64,000 nt of DNA, from positions 4,278,001 to 4,342,000 of the forward strand of contig JAFBJZ010000952.1 of the NCBI GenBank assembly GCA_016785225.1. Reading direction: 5' to 3'. The position numbers and the translations under genes were made by a program. This document shows, one piece after another, positions 23,750 to 36,516 of this stretch (position 1 is its first letter; each line of letters opens with the position of its first letter). The DNA comes from Psettodes erumei. Lineage: Eukaryota > Chordata > Actinopteri > Pleuronectiformes > Psettodidae. The notes beneath the pieces are model-generated. The model saw nothing but the letters and a program-made list of their open reading frames with translations, searched no databases and was not told the DNA's origin.

Positions 23750-26700
23750 ATGGATGAGAAAAGGTCAGCTGCTCAGTTTGCTGGTTCATTTGTGGCATGT
23801 TATGTTATCCCCCCCGTCGTTTGCGTCGTGTGAACATGTCCAGTCCACGATGTTATGTATATTATCGGCATGTTGAAGCTCCTCACAAACTGTAATATGT
23901 CAATCAACAGGTTGCTTAGAATAAAAGTGAACTGCCAGATAATATAACGTATAGTGTATCTCTTGACTGTGATGACTGTGGCGGAGTAAACATGACACGG
24001 GCTGTTATGTACTGTATGTGGATTATTAAATGGTTATAGAAATGGAGTAAATGCCACATAAATGAATATCACGATGCGCAGAAAAATCAAAATGCGGAAA
24101 CACACTGTGGGGAAGTTCTCAAAGTTGTTAAATATGTGAATTTTATTGTCCTGGGCACACTATTTGCCAGTCTCCCATGGATTACACTCAAGAAGCTGTC
24201 AAGCATCTCTTTTAGATAATTGTTTTAATAGTGAACATCAATTTCATTTATCACTCCGTAGTCCTTTGTTGCGCAATCGACCACAGGAGGTCCCCGACCT
24301 TCTGACTCCGAACTTGAGGCCGAGACACCAGGAACTGATCCCGACACCATGTGGACCTGTGAGATGCTCTACCCTTTATCCAAGTAGAACTAGTAGCAGT
24401 ATTAATTTAGTTTTATCCGCACAGTGTAATGAAACAAATTTTGTGGGTTTAGTTGAAAAAAAAGAGATTCAACACATATTAACTAAATAATCATTCATTT
24501 CAGACCTTGTAAAGAGATAAATTTAAAAAGTTGTGAAATAAGAAAGAAAAAAATCCTTTCCATCGGTTTCACTTTGTGTTTTTGGACTTTGGGTCTGCAG
24601 TTTTGCATTGTGAAACAGGGCTTTAACTTGACACTGTTTCCAATTAGAGTTTTATTATAATCACAGGTTGTTTCACATTCACTCTCCTCTCCATCTCCAT
24701 ACTGTTGCAGATAAAGTCCTGGTCAGAGCTGTCCTCCCTGCTGAAGCTCTATTTCTGCTTCACCATAGCATCTCTGCTGGCCTTGCTTGGCCTCACCCTC
24801 TACAGCATCTATGAGCAGCACACGCAAACAGACGTGTCTCATGAGGACAACTTTACTGTGTCTCTCATCCAGCTGGTGGGAATATGTGAGTACTATTGCT
24901 CCAACAGCACCAAGAAAACATTTTAGTCTCAGTGTCTTCAGGGAGTTTATTTCACACCATTTCCGTTTTACCAGTCCACCACAAATGTTTCCTTGTATAA
25001 TCATGTGATGGAAACTGTCAAGGAGATAAATGCAGTGGCTTAACTGTGTGTGATGCAACTATCCTATGGCTGGTGTTACTTGTGGTTCTTTTGCTCCTGG
25101 GGTTCTTACTACCTCATTTTACTCCAACATAAAATAACTGTCTGTTGAAATGTCTGGATTGATCCTTTCTCTTTCTCTTTCTCTTTCTAATATTGAGTCC
25201 AAACCTACATATTTTCAATTTTCCATCATTGAAAATGAAGAAAACTAGAATACATTTAGCTGGGAACACTGCATTTTTGACATTTTAACCTGAAAAAGTA
25301 CTTCAGGAATTAATAGATTATCAAAATTTAGTCTTATTTTCTGTTAGTCGATTAACCAATTGATCAAGTAATTCTTTTGGTACAAATTGTGTCCTGTACT
25401 GTGTTTTTGAAATGTTCGTTTTTTTGTAATTTGTAAATGTCCATATCCATAACCATAGGTTTCAGCCTCAAGGTTTCAGTTTCAACCTGGTTTCAGCAAC
25501 CTGTACCACAGTGCACGATTAGTAGGTTTTCTGGCATCATGACGTTAGTTAATGTACTTTAGTAATAAAGATCAATAACCCAAATTCCTTGCAGGTACAG
25601 TATTACCATTTCATCTTGTGTCATACTGAGTCCTCAGCTGTTGTTTGTAATCAAGATTGCCCCCCTCTTTCAGTCAAACATGTTGGAACTATAAACCCAG
25701 TCTTAATAGAGCCAGTTGATAATTAGCTTCATAGTGCTGGTTATCCTGGAAACACCAGAAAGAATCACCCAAAAAGAGCTAGACCTTAACTGTTGAGGCG
25801 GCTCAGTCAGTACAAAAAAGACAACATGTAAGACTTGAGACTAGATTACCACTAACCAACTACTGTATATCAAATCATTGTATATACCATTTTTATATGG
25901 AGTCACATGACAGTTGATCCTCCATCACAGCTCCAGCTTCTATAGCTACTTGTTTATTACACAGTAAACTTGTGAAATGTTTCTCATGACGCACCAAGGC
26001 AATTGAACCAAAAATGTTGTTATTAAAAAAAGTCTCTATTCACACTTATGCCGAGCCATGTCATGGAGGGGTGGAGCAACATTTTTTTTTTGCAGAACAA
26101 AATTAAGAAATTTTCAAATAAAACATTGGGCTTGACTAACTTGTACTGTTCATTATTCATTTGTCATTTTTATTGGCAGTTTATGCATGAAATGGTTCAT
26201 AGAACATAGAAGATAATCTCAAAATTGATCAGTAATGGGCAAAGTTGTTAACTGCAGCCCAACTGATACAATATACAAATACAGCAAATGGAGCAAACTG
26301 AGCGAGTTGATACATCATTGGGGCAATAACCAGTAGCAAATATAAATGACACAGCACTATAGAGATGTCTGATTGGATACATTAAGATAAGGAAATAGAC
26401 CCAATAAACTCTTTTGTATGTGAGCATTGTACAGTTTGTCTCCAACAGTGTTCTGCATCTACTACATCACCCGTGGCGTGCTGCAGGAGAACAGACAGGA
26501 GCTGGTGGTGTTTGTACTCAGCGTGCTGGTGGTCATGATTCGATCGGTGGTCAACTTCACTGTGCTGGGGTCAAAAGACCAGCAGGAGCTTCTGGTAGGT
26601 TGCCATCTACTGGACATTGTGGGAGATCATTCATCCAAATTTGTTCATAACAAATGATTCATACTTTGATACTGTTTTCTTATTTTTTGAAGGATATGTA

Positions 26701-28314
26701 TGTTTGTTTGTTAAATGAATTTAGAAGACAAGAAAAATATATAAAATAAAATAAAAATATAAAACACATTATACTCATTAAAGACAAATTATTAAAATTC
26801 AAATTAGTATTTTTTCTAATTCTTGATTTTAAATTAGTCCTAAATTACCTCCTTAAAGATAAATTTAAATCAGCATTGGCAAATTATTAAAATACTCTTG
26901 ATGTCACTATTGATGAAGGTGTCGATCATAGATGGACGGAGGGATGGACAGATAGATAGATAGACACATTTTATATACCATGACATTTTAACCTCTGTCA
27001 TTTAGGTTAGGTTTTTGGTTTTGTTTGTTATTTGCCTTGGTGGAGGTCTGCGCTCTTAGATAGCTGATAAAAATAAGCAAATTAAACTTGTCTTGTGGTA
27101 GTGTCTATGTTATATCACTGATGAGAATCACATGTTGCGAGAGTGCAATAATTTTTGAAAAGGATTTTATAAATCTGAGGGACTGTAAAACTTTTCCAGC
27201 TTCCATAAAGTGAAAACACTGAACACTGTGTTTCCATCTGTTTGTATTACAGGTTCGTTTTGTGTGCATACTGTGTCTGGGTGTTTTCCATGTTTTCTGC
27301 ACCTTGCTGCTCATACAGAGGCCCAACATGATGGCGTTCCGTGTGAGTGGTGCCTTGGAAAGCCTTCAGGAGCAGTACTTCTTGCTCAACCTGTGTTTCT
27401 CCATGGTGACCTTTGACCTGCAGGCCCAGGTACTTGTGAATTCTTCTTTGCAAAAATGTGAAAATGGCCAGTGGCCATGAATAATTTTTTTTGGTTTGTC
27501 AGGTCAAAAGTGCTCACACTTAAATGTTTACCACTTAACACTAACCTCAATGGGATTTACCTGGTGATTTTCTTCCATATAGTTATTTTAATTGAGCTGA
27601 TTTTCCCTCATCTAGTGATCAGAGATCTCCCACTTGTCCTAGAAAGACTAGAAAGTCTATCCTGGAAAGACCTCAAAGGAACATGATTGCTGAATGTGGC
27701 TGGATTTGTTGTGATCATGCTGAAAGTATGAGAGAAAAGCAGGAGGGCAAGTTTTTATGGTTGAAAAAAATGTGGTCACCTTTGTGTGTGATTTTAGAGG
27801 GAGAGGAAAGAAAAAAACTGAAATAAATATCTGCTGATAAAACCTGCTTTTGGTGTATTTCAGTTGTGTTTGTGTATCTTAATCACAACATTGGACTCAG
27901 CCATATCCACTCAAAACAGCATCATCCTGGGTGTTGGAATAGTTTGGGCCATCCTGACCGCTGCTGTAGGCACTGTTGCAGTGAGTGCTTTTCACAAATT
28001 GAGAGAATTAACCACCTGATGTCAAAAATGATGCAAATAGTCAAATTCAAAAGCAGTTAGCAGTTGTAAACACTGGTTTGTTTTTCAGATTTTAAAGGAA
28101 GCCAAGGTCCTGGTTTGGGTCTTCATGGTGCAGAACCTTCCTCAAGTAGCCTTCTTTGTTTATCTACTATATACGGTGAGCAGAAAATGAGTTTTCCCTG
28201 ATTTACTCACTATTTTCATTTCTTTTCACCCTCCTGTTATGTTACGGGTCAATTTGGCCCAGCAAACTCGAGGTAAGGTCTTTCTTTGCAACTGTGAGAC
28301 ATATTTCACCCCAA

Positions 28315-28347
<33 letters not shown>

Positions 28348-30667
28348 GGGAGGGTTAAACTATATGAGTACAGTGTGCTTGAAGTGTACTGGTTTCATAC
28401 TGATCCATGTATGACTGCGTTTGAAAAGGCTTTCCCCAAAACACAGGCAACTCAATGTATTTCTAATAAGGGATACATCTTTAAAAACAGGTCACAGCTG
28501 TACGGTTTAATAAAAAAAAAGTGTGTGTAATTTCCTAAAGTACCTACGAACTGCATTTCAGCTGTAGATTTATACACATTTGATGATTAGTGAGTATTTA
28601 CAGTGGCTATACAGCAGCTAGACATGCTAAATGATGATTTTTTTTGGTATACAGTATAATGCATACTATAAAATTACTTTTTTTGTTTTTTGACATACTT
28701 TAATGCCATGGGCACATGATGTTTTCAACATACAATACTAAGGCATTCTTTTCAGTTTTATGGACTTGCTGTACTATTTTTTTGTGTGTTTTTCTATTAT
28801 ACTAATTATTGGGGGATTTTTCAACATACTATATGATGAAATTTCTTTCAATTTTTAGGACATGCAAGACTATGACTCTTTGTGTTTTCAAGACATAACA
28901 AATACCTTTTTTTTTTTTTTTTTTAGCATTTTTAAGCATATAATGTTTTTTTCTGTTTTTACAACAGACTATACAATGAGTTATTGTTTTTGTACAAAAT
29001 ATTGCTGTAATATGATGTTCTTTCATATTTTTATGACTTACTATACTGCATTTTTTCATCATACTATACTGTAACATTTGTTCCACTTTTTTGGACATAC
29101 TATAGTAGATGTTTTCAGACTTTATTATAGTGCGACTTTTTATGTTTTTATACTTTAGGTAGGACAAGACTTTTGTCATGATGTTCCCAGTATGAGGAGA
29201 ACCTGGGAAGGCATCCTAAAGCCACCCTATTCTCTAACATCATTCATGATGATTTAATATCTTACTATACAATGATGATTTTCATGTCACTTTTACATTT
29301 CTCATGAAAATTTTGTGCCCTCCTATCAGCTCCTAGCATGTCAAAAAAGCACAAAAAACACCTCACTATACAATGCTGAAAAAGCCTGAAAAATGTCAAG
29401 AAATAGAATGTGCCAAAAAATAAAATATGTCAAAACGTCAAAAAACAGTGTTTGATAAACACTCCATAGAATAAAATGTGAAAAAACTCAAAACAACATG
29501 ATATCCTCACATGTCACAAAGGTACAAAAACGCCTTACTATAATATGTCGAAAAAACTTGAAAAAATTTGAAAAATTAATATGAGCTAAAAAATCTATAA
29601 AACATCCAAAAACAGTGTTTCATACACACGCTAAGCATGAAATGTGTCAAAAATGCTCAGAGTTCATAACATGCAATGTCAGAAAAGCACAAAAAATGCC
29701 TTGCTACACTATGCCAAGAAATGTGAAAAATGTCAAAAAAATATGTGCTGAAAACATGCCAAAACGTCAGAAACCAGTACTTTGTATACACTCTAAGCAT
29801 AAAATGTGTCAAAAATGTTCACAAAGTTCATAACCTCTCACGTCACAAAAGCACAAAAAAGTGCCTAACTATACTATATTGAAAAAGTCTGAAAAATGTT
29901 CCAAAAATATGTGCTAAAAACACTCTCAAATGTCAAAAAACAGTGTTTCATAAACACTCCATTGTATAAAATGGTTTCAAAATGTAAACAAAGTTCATAA
30001 ACTAGCATGTCCCAAAAATGCAGCACATTATTTGATTATTTGAGCAATATTCTTTGTTACTCTCCACCTAAGAAAAATACTTGGCAATAAAACCCAAAAC
30101 AGGCAACAAGAGTCACGTTGCTGGTCTTCATTTGTCACCCTTTGTAAATACTGCTTTCACAAATCTCCTTCACTTTACATGTATATCATTCATATCATAC
30201 ATTCAGAAATGGACTCCTGCAGGAAAATAATCATTTGCTTTAATTACAGGTGGCATTGGAATGGTTTCAGGACAGTACGTACACCCTGGAGGCAGCTGCT
30301 ATCACTGGAGCTTTGATTTCACTAGTGATTAAAGTGGTTTTATTCTGGGGCCTCATTAAACTGGTGCATAGCTTCAGTCAAAGCCTGAGGGAAAGAAGTG
30401 AGTTTGACGCCACCATTTTTCTTTCCTTGCTTTCATTGCTTTGAAAGTTACTCTGAGTGGAAGACAAAACAAAGACTACATCAGGGGAAATATTAATTTC
30501 AAAACATTCTGAGCTACTTTCCTCTTTATGATCTGAGAAACCTGTTTTCCTAACCTCATTGACCTTATGTTGAGTCAAAGCAGCAGAATACCAAAATTGT
30601 GCTGTTAAGCTTCCTTTTTGTTTTGTTTTTTCTGCAGTGTTTGCATCCAGTGACTGATAAAACACCC
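23750..30667 (+). CDS. uncharacterised multi-pass membrane protein, 9 exons, 326 aa
   Basis: Exons are 23750-23763, 24262-24358, 24711-24885, 26449-26594, 27253-27429, 27864-27980, 28089-28175, 30250-30397 and 30648-30667, with correct splice sites and phases, 981 nt to TGA. I chose the second ATG (AAATGG context) because the ATG at 23736 leads into a stop after splicing, while this one reads through. The N-terminal 45 residues are proline/arginine-rich and probably cytosolic. Eight hydrophobic segments follow, near residues 49-67, 88-104, 113-133, 146-167, 188-212, 220-242, 248-271 and 284-308. NFT sequons lie after segments 1 and 3. No catalytic or transport motif is seen. It might belong to an animal DUF membrane family such as DUF7789, but that is a weak guess. 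It is convergent with nadk. Confidence 0.85.
28229..28358 (+). mobile_element. short TTAA-flanked element copy 1 with CA microsatellite (MITE-like)
   Basis: It starts CCCTCCTGTTATGTTACGGG and ends GGGAGGGTTAA, with a (CA)n run at about 28317-28345 inside. The left 90 bases are closely similar to the copy at 36344, including a shared TTTGCAACTGTGAGACATAT block. The CCC...GGG ends and adjoining TTAA suggest a piggyBac-mobilised short element. The left TTAA is not intact here. It lies in intron 7 of the membrane-protein gene. Confidence 0.5.
28640..29160. repeat. T-rich diverged repeats with ACTATACT motifs
   Basis: Imperfectly repeated words such as GACATACT, CATACTATACTG and CAACATACTATA recur every 50-100 bases with T-rich spacers. 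No coding signal is present. The vocabulary overlaps that of the array at 29338-30020, so both may derive from one fish satellite family. Orientation and ancestry are unresolved. Confidence 0.5.
29338..30020. repeat. tandem array of about four 165-base diverged units
   Basis: The landmark ATGTCA-AAAGCACAAAAA with a following CTATAC block recurs near 29338, 29512, 29676, 29838 and, partly, 30004, a period of about 162-174 bases. Each unit also has a GTCAAAAAACAGTGTTT...AAACACTC block. The array is A-rich and sits in the 2.07-kb intron 7 of the membrane-protein gene. Confidence 0.75.
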
Positions 30668-31077
30668 AGCGGTTATGGACCAGTGACACAGCTGAGAATT
30701 TAATTCAACATCAGCTCAGATCTTTTAAATTTGTTTTTGCCTAATGAGCAACTTCCTGCCTATTTTTTATATTATGTAGTTAACTTATGTACTTTTTCTG
30801 CAGTGTTTTACCTTTTCTCCATAATGCAAAGCACCACAAATGAGTTTTTTATACCATATTCAAACATTTTTGTAGCTTGGACTCACAATGGTGTCTTTTT
30901 ATTTTTCTCTGTGTGTAGACACCAAAGCTGACTGAATTTAGGCTTTTTAAAAACATAATAGTCTAACTTTAATCTTCTGATCTGCACTGGTTAAACTGCT
31001 TCTTCAGGAAACACTGGAATGTCTTTATTGACTTTTTGTTTTTCTGCTGCACTTTATTGTTTTTCCCATTCATGGTT

Positions 31078-31083
31078 AATAAA
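31078..31083 (+). terminator. candidate polyadenylation signal of the membrane-protein gene
   Basis: AATAAA about 410 bases after the stop codon ending at 30667, followed by a TGTTGTTTTG T/G-rich stretch as expected downstream of a cleavage site. Confidence 0.65.
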
Positions 31084-31099
31084 ATATCAAACAAGAATG

Positions 31100-31775
31100 T
31101 TGTTTTGATTTGTTGCTCAAAAAAGAGTTACAAGGAAGTTATTTGGGTATGACATCAGTTCTATGTTTCGCACAAACTCACAGAACTGGAGCATCCAGGT
31201 AGCTTTTTTAAAATTGTATTTTCTCCTCACCTTAGTGGATGGTGCTGACAAACTGAATGACATCTACTGCATTCTCACAATTTACAGCAACAACATGGAT
31301 TCAGGTGGGAAGCACGTTGATAAAACAGCTGGATACACACTTCCTGGTTAAATGTTTTGTCTGTTTATTAAAGTGCTCTAAAAAAATGGCACAATTCAGA
31401 GAGACATTGTTAAACTTAATCGTACAAAGGGCAGAGTTAGAGGCTCTCAGAGATACAAAAGTGAAAAGCACTTTGAGAGAAGAGTTCCGTGAGCTTCCTA
31501 GAAAAGAGAAGCCAATGTATGGGTTTTATGTAGAACTGGGATTAAAAAGTTTAAACAAACTTTTATCAGTTGGCAGTATCTGTTTTTAACTGTTATACAA
31601 GCTTTTGGTTTTTTTTTTTAAATATTTGAGTACATACTTTCACTGTATCAGAGGTACTTCTGTCTAATTTCAAACAAGAAAAATCAAGATCAAGGATCAA
31701 AACTGGCCAAACTTGTGTCCATCAAAAAAACAAATTAACAACTGAAGAGCTTGTTAATGTAAAAAAGTACCAAAT
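31100..31775. other. intergenic between convergent 3' ends
   Basis: It separates the plus-strand polyadenylation signal at 31083 from the probable minus-strand nadk end. The open frame at 31257-31589 is unsupported by any recognised motif. Confidence 0.5.
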
Positions 31776-31778
31776 AGA

Positions 31779-31784
31779 TTTATT
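31779..31784 (-). terminator. candidate polyadenylation signal of nadk
   Basis: AATAAA on the minus strand (TTTATT on plus), 2.2 kb beyond the nadk stop at 34009. A second one is at 31841-31846. Which of them is used, or whether a nearer site is used, cannot be decided from sequence. The stretch 31785-34008 would then be 3' UTR and shows no other gene. Confidence 0.4.
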
Positions 31785-34008
31785 TCAGCGCTGATACATT
31801 GTAAACTGGTTAATAAACATGTAGACATTACAAAATACATTTTATTCAAGCATCACAGTACAGAGTCAGAGTTAAAGGAATGATTGCCTTGCTTGGTCCT
31901 CTTCAGTGTTATAACAGGTTGATACCACTTTTTGTCTTTGCACCCTGACACATTTTATCATACCAATTCACACTGTACATATATATTAACATCTGGACAT
32001 TATATCTGAACAAATATGTAAGGTAGGCTCCCTCAAAATATTCAAGGAAGACTGCACAGTGGCAGACTGGTAGCAATCTGAGAAGAAAGTTTAATCATTC
32101 AATCCCTCAAAATCCACACAGACCATTAAATCATCCACAGCCCACAGACATTTGGCTATAAAACCCACACAGAATTCAGCTATGGCTTAAAAAGACATTT
32201 TAAAAAACAGACTGTAAAAAGATGCTGGACACATCTGAACTGTCATCTCTTTGCCTGGAATGATATCACTTGTCATGTTGTCTAGTGTCTGCAATAAATT
32301 TCTGCAAAACACAGATACTATGTAACTACTATATAATTCATTTAGTCAATCAAGTGTCATGTGCTGCACACAGCAAAGACAACAGTCAATGTGGTTGTAG
32401 GTAAAATGCGCAAAACACAAATTTGCGCAAATATGTGAAAAAATTACCATGATGTAAACCTTGAAAAATAACATTTCTATGCATTAGTGTTTAAGGCACA
32501 GTCTGTAAGTAAGTCTGTAATCTACTCTGCCAAGTAGATTAATCTGCTCCTTGTCAACACCTAAAAGTTGTGTTAAACATGTCATTCAGTGATGATATGA
32601 CATCAGTTTTTTCTGATTCAGCAGAACTCAGGAAAGTTTTAACAGAATTTTTTAAAAAGGATTCTACATATAAGTGCCTTCACCACTACTGAAAGAACTA
32701 GCTTTAGTTGTGTATAAAGTAGTAGATGTGCCTCTGTCATCTGTCTCAATGATTAAAAAGTGCTAGAACAGACTTGATACCCATCAAGAGTATTGCAACA
32801 ACTACAATTTGCAACTGACCTTGTTTTAGTCAACAGCTTTGTCTACAAACTGCATTGGACAAAAGGCCAGTTTTCAAAGCATGAAGACAGAAAACATACA
32901 GAGACAATCCTGGACCAATAGTGAGGCCAAACTCCATTCAAAAATCCACTATTTAAATGTGCTTACACATTAGAATATAGTGTTTTGGGGAATTTTACAG
33001 GCTTATCTTTAATGCTGCATATTCATAAAATATAAATGTAGGTAGTTACTTGTGTAATCCAGATTTTTTTTGAGTAGGATGAGTGAATGTTACAAGGCTC
33101 AAAGTTCAGATTTATTTACTATGGAGCCCATTAGAGTTCTATAAATTGTTAAATAATTAGGAAATTATTAAAACTCAAAAAATGATGAAAATTTATTTCT
33201 ACATTTTTTTTTTATTTTCATGGTAACAGAGTTTTTTTTAATTTCATTTGCATCAGTGTTTTTAAAAAAGACTGGTCTTACTTCATATTTGCATGTTTCT
33301 TAATGACACTTATTTCAGAATGTCTCTTCTCAAGACAGCCGAGTTACAGCCAATCACATGCCTCCAACCTCAGCAGACTCACCAAATGTTCGCAGCGAAC
33401 AGCTAGCTAACAACCAAAGCCTACAGACGATGCAATGCTGCTAAGACAACTGAATTAACCAGCTGGCCGCTTTTGTTAACCCTGGCTTGTTGGTGAGTAA
33501 TGTTCAAAGCTTCACCAAACCTTGTTTGCTAGCATTTCTAAAAAGTTTCTATATTGAAATAAAAATGAAATAAATAAAACTGTTACTATGAAAATGTAGC
33601 AAAACAAAAGAATATTTTTACAATAATTATTTGTGTTTCAGTAAAGTCTTAATTATTTTAGGTATTTCTACTGTACTCAATTTATTCATATGTTTATTTG
33701 TTTTAAAATGCCTTATTTAATTAATTACGTGTATCTGAAGATGTCAATTTTTTTCCTCACACATTTATTCTGCCACACTTCAACATGGAGGACCAGAATA
33801 AAAGTGATGTTTGGCCCAATTGTGAATTCCCCACATTATTCTATGGAATCATTTTATTACGTATGAAAGGCAAAATTATTATAGCAGCTATTTTTGAATT
33901 GAGTTTGGTGAGACCCTATTCATATAAGAAAAAAACACAGTCAAACTGAAACCAAGACTTTGGAGTCATGGAACCTTGGAAAAGACCATGAAGATCATGG
34001 AATTGGCT

Positions 34009-36467
34009 TCAGAACTCCTCGTCCTCTGAGCTGAGGTAGTTCTGCTTCTTCCTCACGTTCCAGTGTAAACATTGGGCCAGGCTCTCGAACCAGTCATTGA
34101 CTGGGTCCCGGAAACAGATTGAGGGAACAGGGAAGCAGGAAGTAGTGATGGTAATACTGGAAAAGAGTTGTAAAAAAAAGAAAAGTCTGAAACAGCTTTT
34201 TGTTGAAAGGCTAAAGGCTAAACAAGGAAAGAAAAGTACAGGTATTTGCAACAATAAGAAAAAAGAGGATGTGTTAACATCAGATGAAGCAACATGACTT
34301 CCTTCTGAAGCAACACTGGGTATGTGTTGAAAAATGCTTCAGTAATTAAAAAATAAGTGGAAACCAATTTCAAGTACCAGGAATCTGGTTATCTTTTGAT
34401 GAGTTGCATAAACGAAGAAGCACGATCTAGCACTAGGGACAGTCCTAGCCTCAAGCCCATTAAGCATGTTAATAGGGTTATATAACAAAGCCTGCAAGTG
34501 TTGAGGCAGCTGCTGAAGACTTTATACCTGTTATCCTTGACCAAATATGTGGTCTTTGTTTTGCTTTATTTACTCTTATTGTCTCTTCTGGTCGGTGTCA
34601 GTGTTGCAGAGGTGGGAGGATGTGGACTAACCTGTCTCCGTGGCAGATCTCTTGTCTCTTTCTTCCATCAAATGACACCCAGGCTGTGTTTCTGGCATCG
34701 CGTGACAGCATTATCTAAGAGACAAGCAACCAATGCAGTGAAGTCACAGGAAGAGACAAAGCATTTTTTGTCCAGATGAGAGAACATATGGTTTATGGCC
34801 TCATTGCTCAGCTCGAATGAAATTTAGTAATTCTGAAATACAGTTGAACAAACTAGTTGATGCTAATGTGTCAAAAGGTGGTTAAGAAGTGTAGAAGTTG
34901 CACCACTTGCATATGAAAAAATTGCCAAATGCCTGGACCTCTGATGTCAGTGCAACTGAAAACACTTCCCTGACAGAGTACCTGAGTATTTACCCAGGTA
35001 AACAGTGTAAATACCTTGAGCTCCACTCCGGCAGGCACCACAATGGGTCTGAAGGAGAGCGAGTGTGGACAGATGGGGGTGATCATGATGGCCGGGACGT
35101 TGGGATGGATCATGGAAGCCCCTGCTGCTACAGCATACGCTGTGCTTCCTGTAGGTGTAGATACTATCACACCTGAGGACACACATGCACAAACTGTACT
35201 CAGGCACAATATCACATTCGTGTCACCTTCGCCGCTGCTGCTAAAGGCATTAAAAAGGGTTATTGTGAGTAATTCTTCTCAATAAAAGTGTTTAAAACAT
35301 TTAAAAACTTATATACTGCAAAAAATAAATACAAAAATTAAACTGAAAAAAAATTACAATAATTTGCCATGACTAGACTGCAACCTGCAGCTTCTCAAGC
35401 ATATAACTGCATATTTATTTCAAATATTCTGCTGAAATATCAGATTTTCCTACATATATGTGGTTTATTTAATGAACGCCCCCTTTAACACAACAGAGGT
35501 GTCTTGCAGCTTCTGTACAAAGTGCAAAGCTTGCTGGAAAGTGAAGGAAAGCCAGACATGCAGAGACTAAACTTCACCCTGTCCACATACTGTACACCCA
35601 TATGTTGTTGGGGCTGTCAGACAGATTTCATCTTAAATACCACAACCTCCTGGAAATGAAAGTGCTTTCTTCTTTCTTTCTGCAAGCCGCATATCACACA
35701 ACACCCATCTGGTTTGTGCGTCAGCACTCACTGACTCTGGACTAGTTCAAAGAGTAGTGATACAGCACATGTACAAACACTGAGCAGAAAGACAGGTGGT
35801 TTGCCCACTCACCGTCTCCCTGAACTGTGGTAATCAGGTGTCCATCGAGGAAGAGGTCGACATTTGAGAGATAGGAGGAAGGTCCTCTGTCCACCACCAC
35901 CTCGTTCAGTACCTGGAAAACACAGAGGGAACAGACGTTGACTTGTTAACAAGAATCCAGTCTACCATGAACTCCTGTCTACATTACTTGAAATTATGTC
36001 GCTGACTTGTGCAGCCAGTGTCTACACTGCAGCAGTTTTGTCACGTTACTTGTGCAGACATGCATTTCGACAGAACTCATGGGTGAAAACACAGTCCTGT
36101 AATTATACATGTGCATTACATAGACAGAAAAAAATGGCACACTTGGCCACCACTGGCAACTTAGTTGAAACATCACTCCCCTTGCTATTATGAAGATTTT
36201 CTGTCAGCTTCACGTCAGAGACAATGAAGCTCATACCTGCAGTCGGAGCTGGGGAACATTCCGTCTCAAGGAGCTGAAGACATTGGCACGTGTGGGTCTT
36301 GAACAACAGGTTTAAAGGCTGCAGACGCTGCAGTCATTATTAACCCTCCTGTTATGTTATGGGTCAATTTGACCCAGCAGTCAAACTGGAGGTAACGCGT
36401 GTCAGAAATCAGACTATTGTGTCAGACTATTTCTTTCTTTGCAACTGTGAGACATATTTCACCCCAG

Positions 36468-36516
<49 letters not shown>

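Noticed and set aside
23736..23763. First ATG (at 23736) as the start of the membrane-protein gene
   Set aside because: Reading from it across the first splice leads to a stop within 15 codons. The ATG at 23750 has a better context and gives a frame continuous with all later exons.
29338..30020. Regularly spaced repeats that could be taken for a CRISPR array
   Set aside because: The units are about 165 bases, diverged throughout with no constant repeat and variable spacer, and lie in an intron of a vertebrate gene.
31257..31589. 110-residue plus-strand open frame after the membrane-protein gene
   Set aside because: It overlaps another open frame, lies just past a polyadenylation signal, and resembles no known protein.
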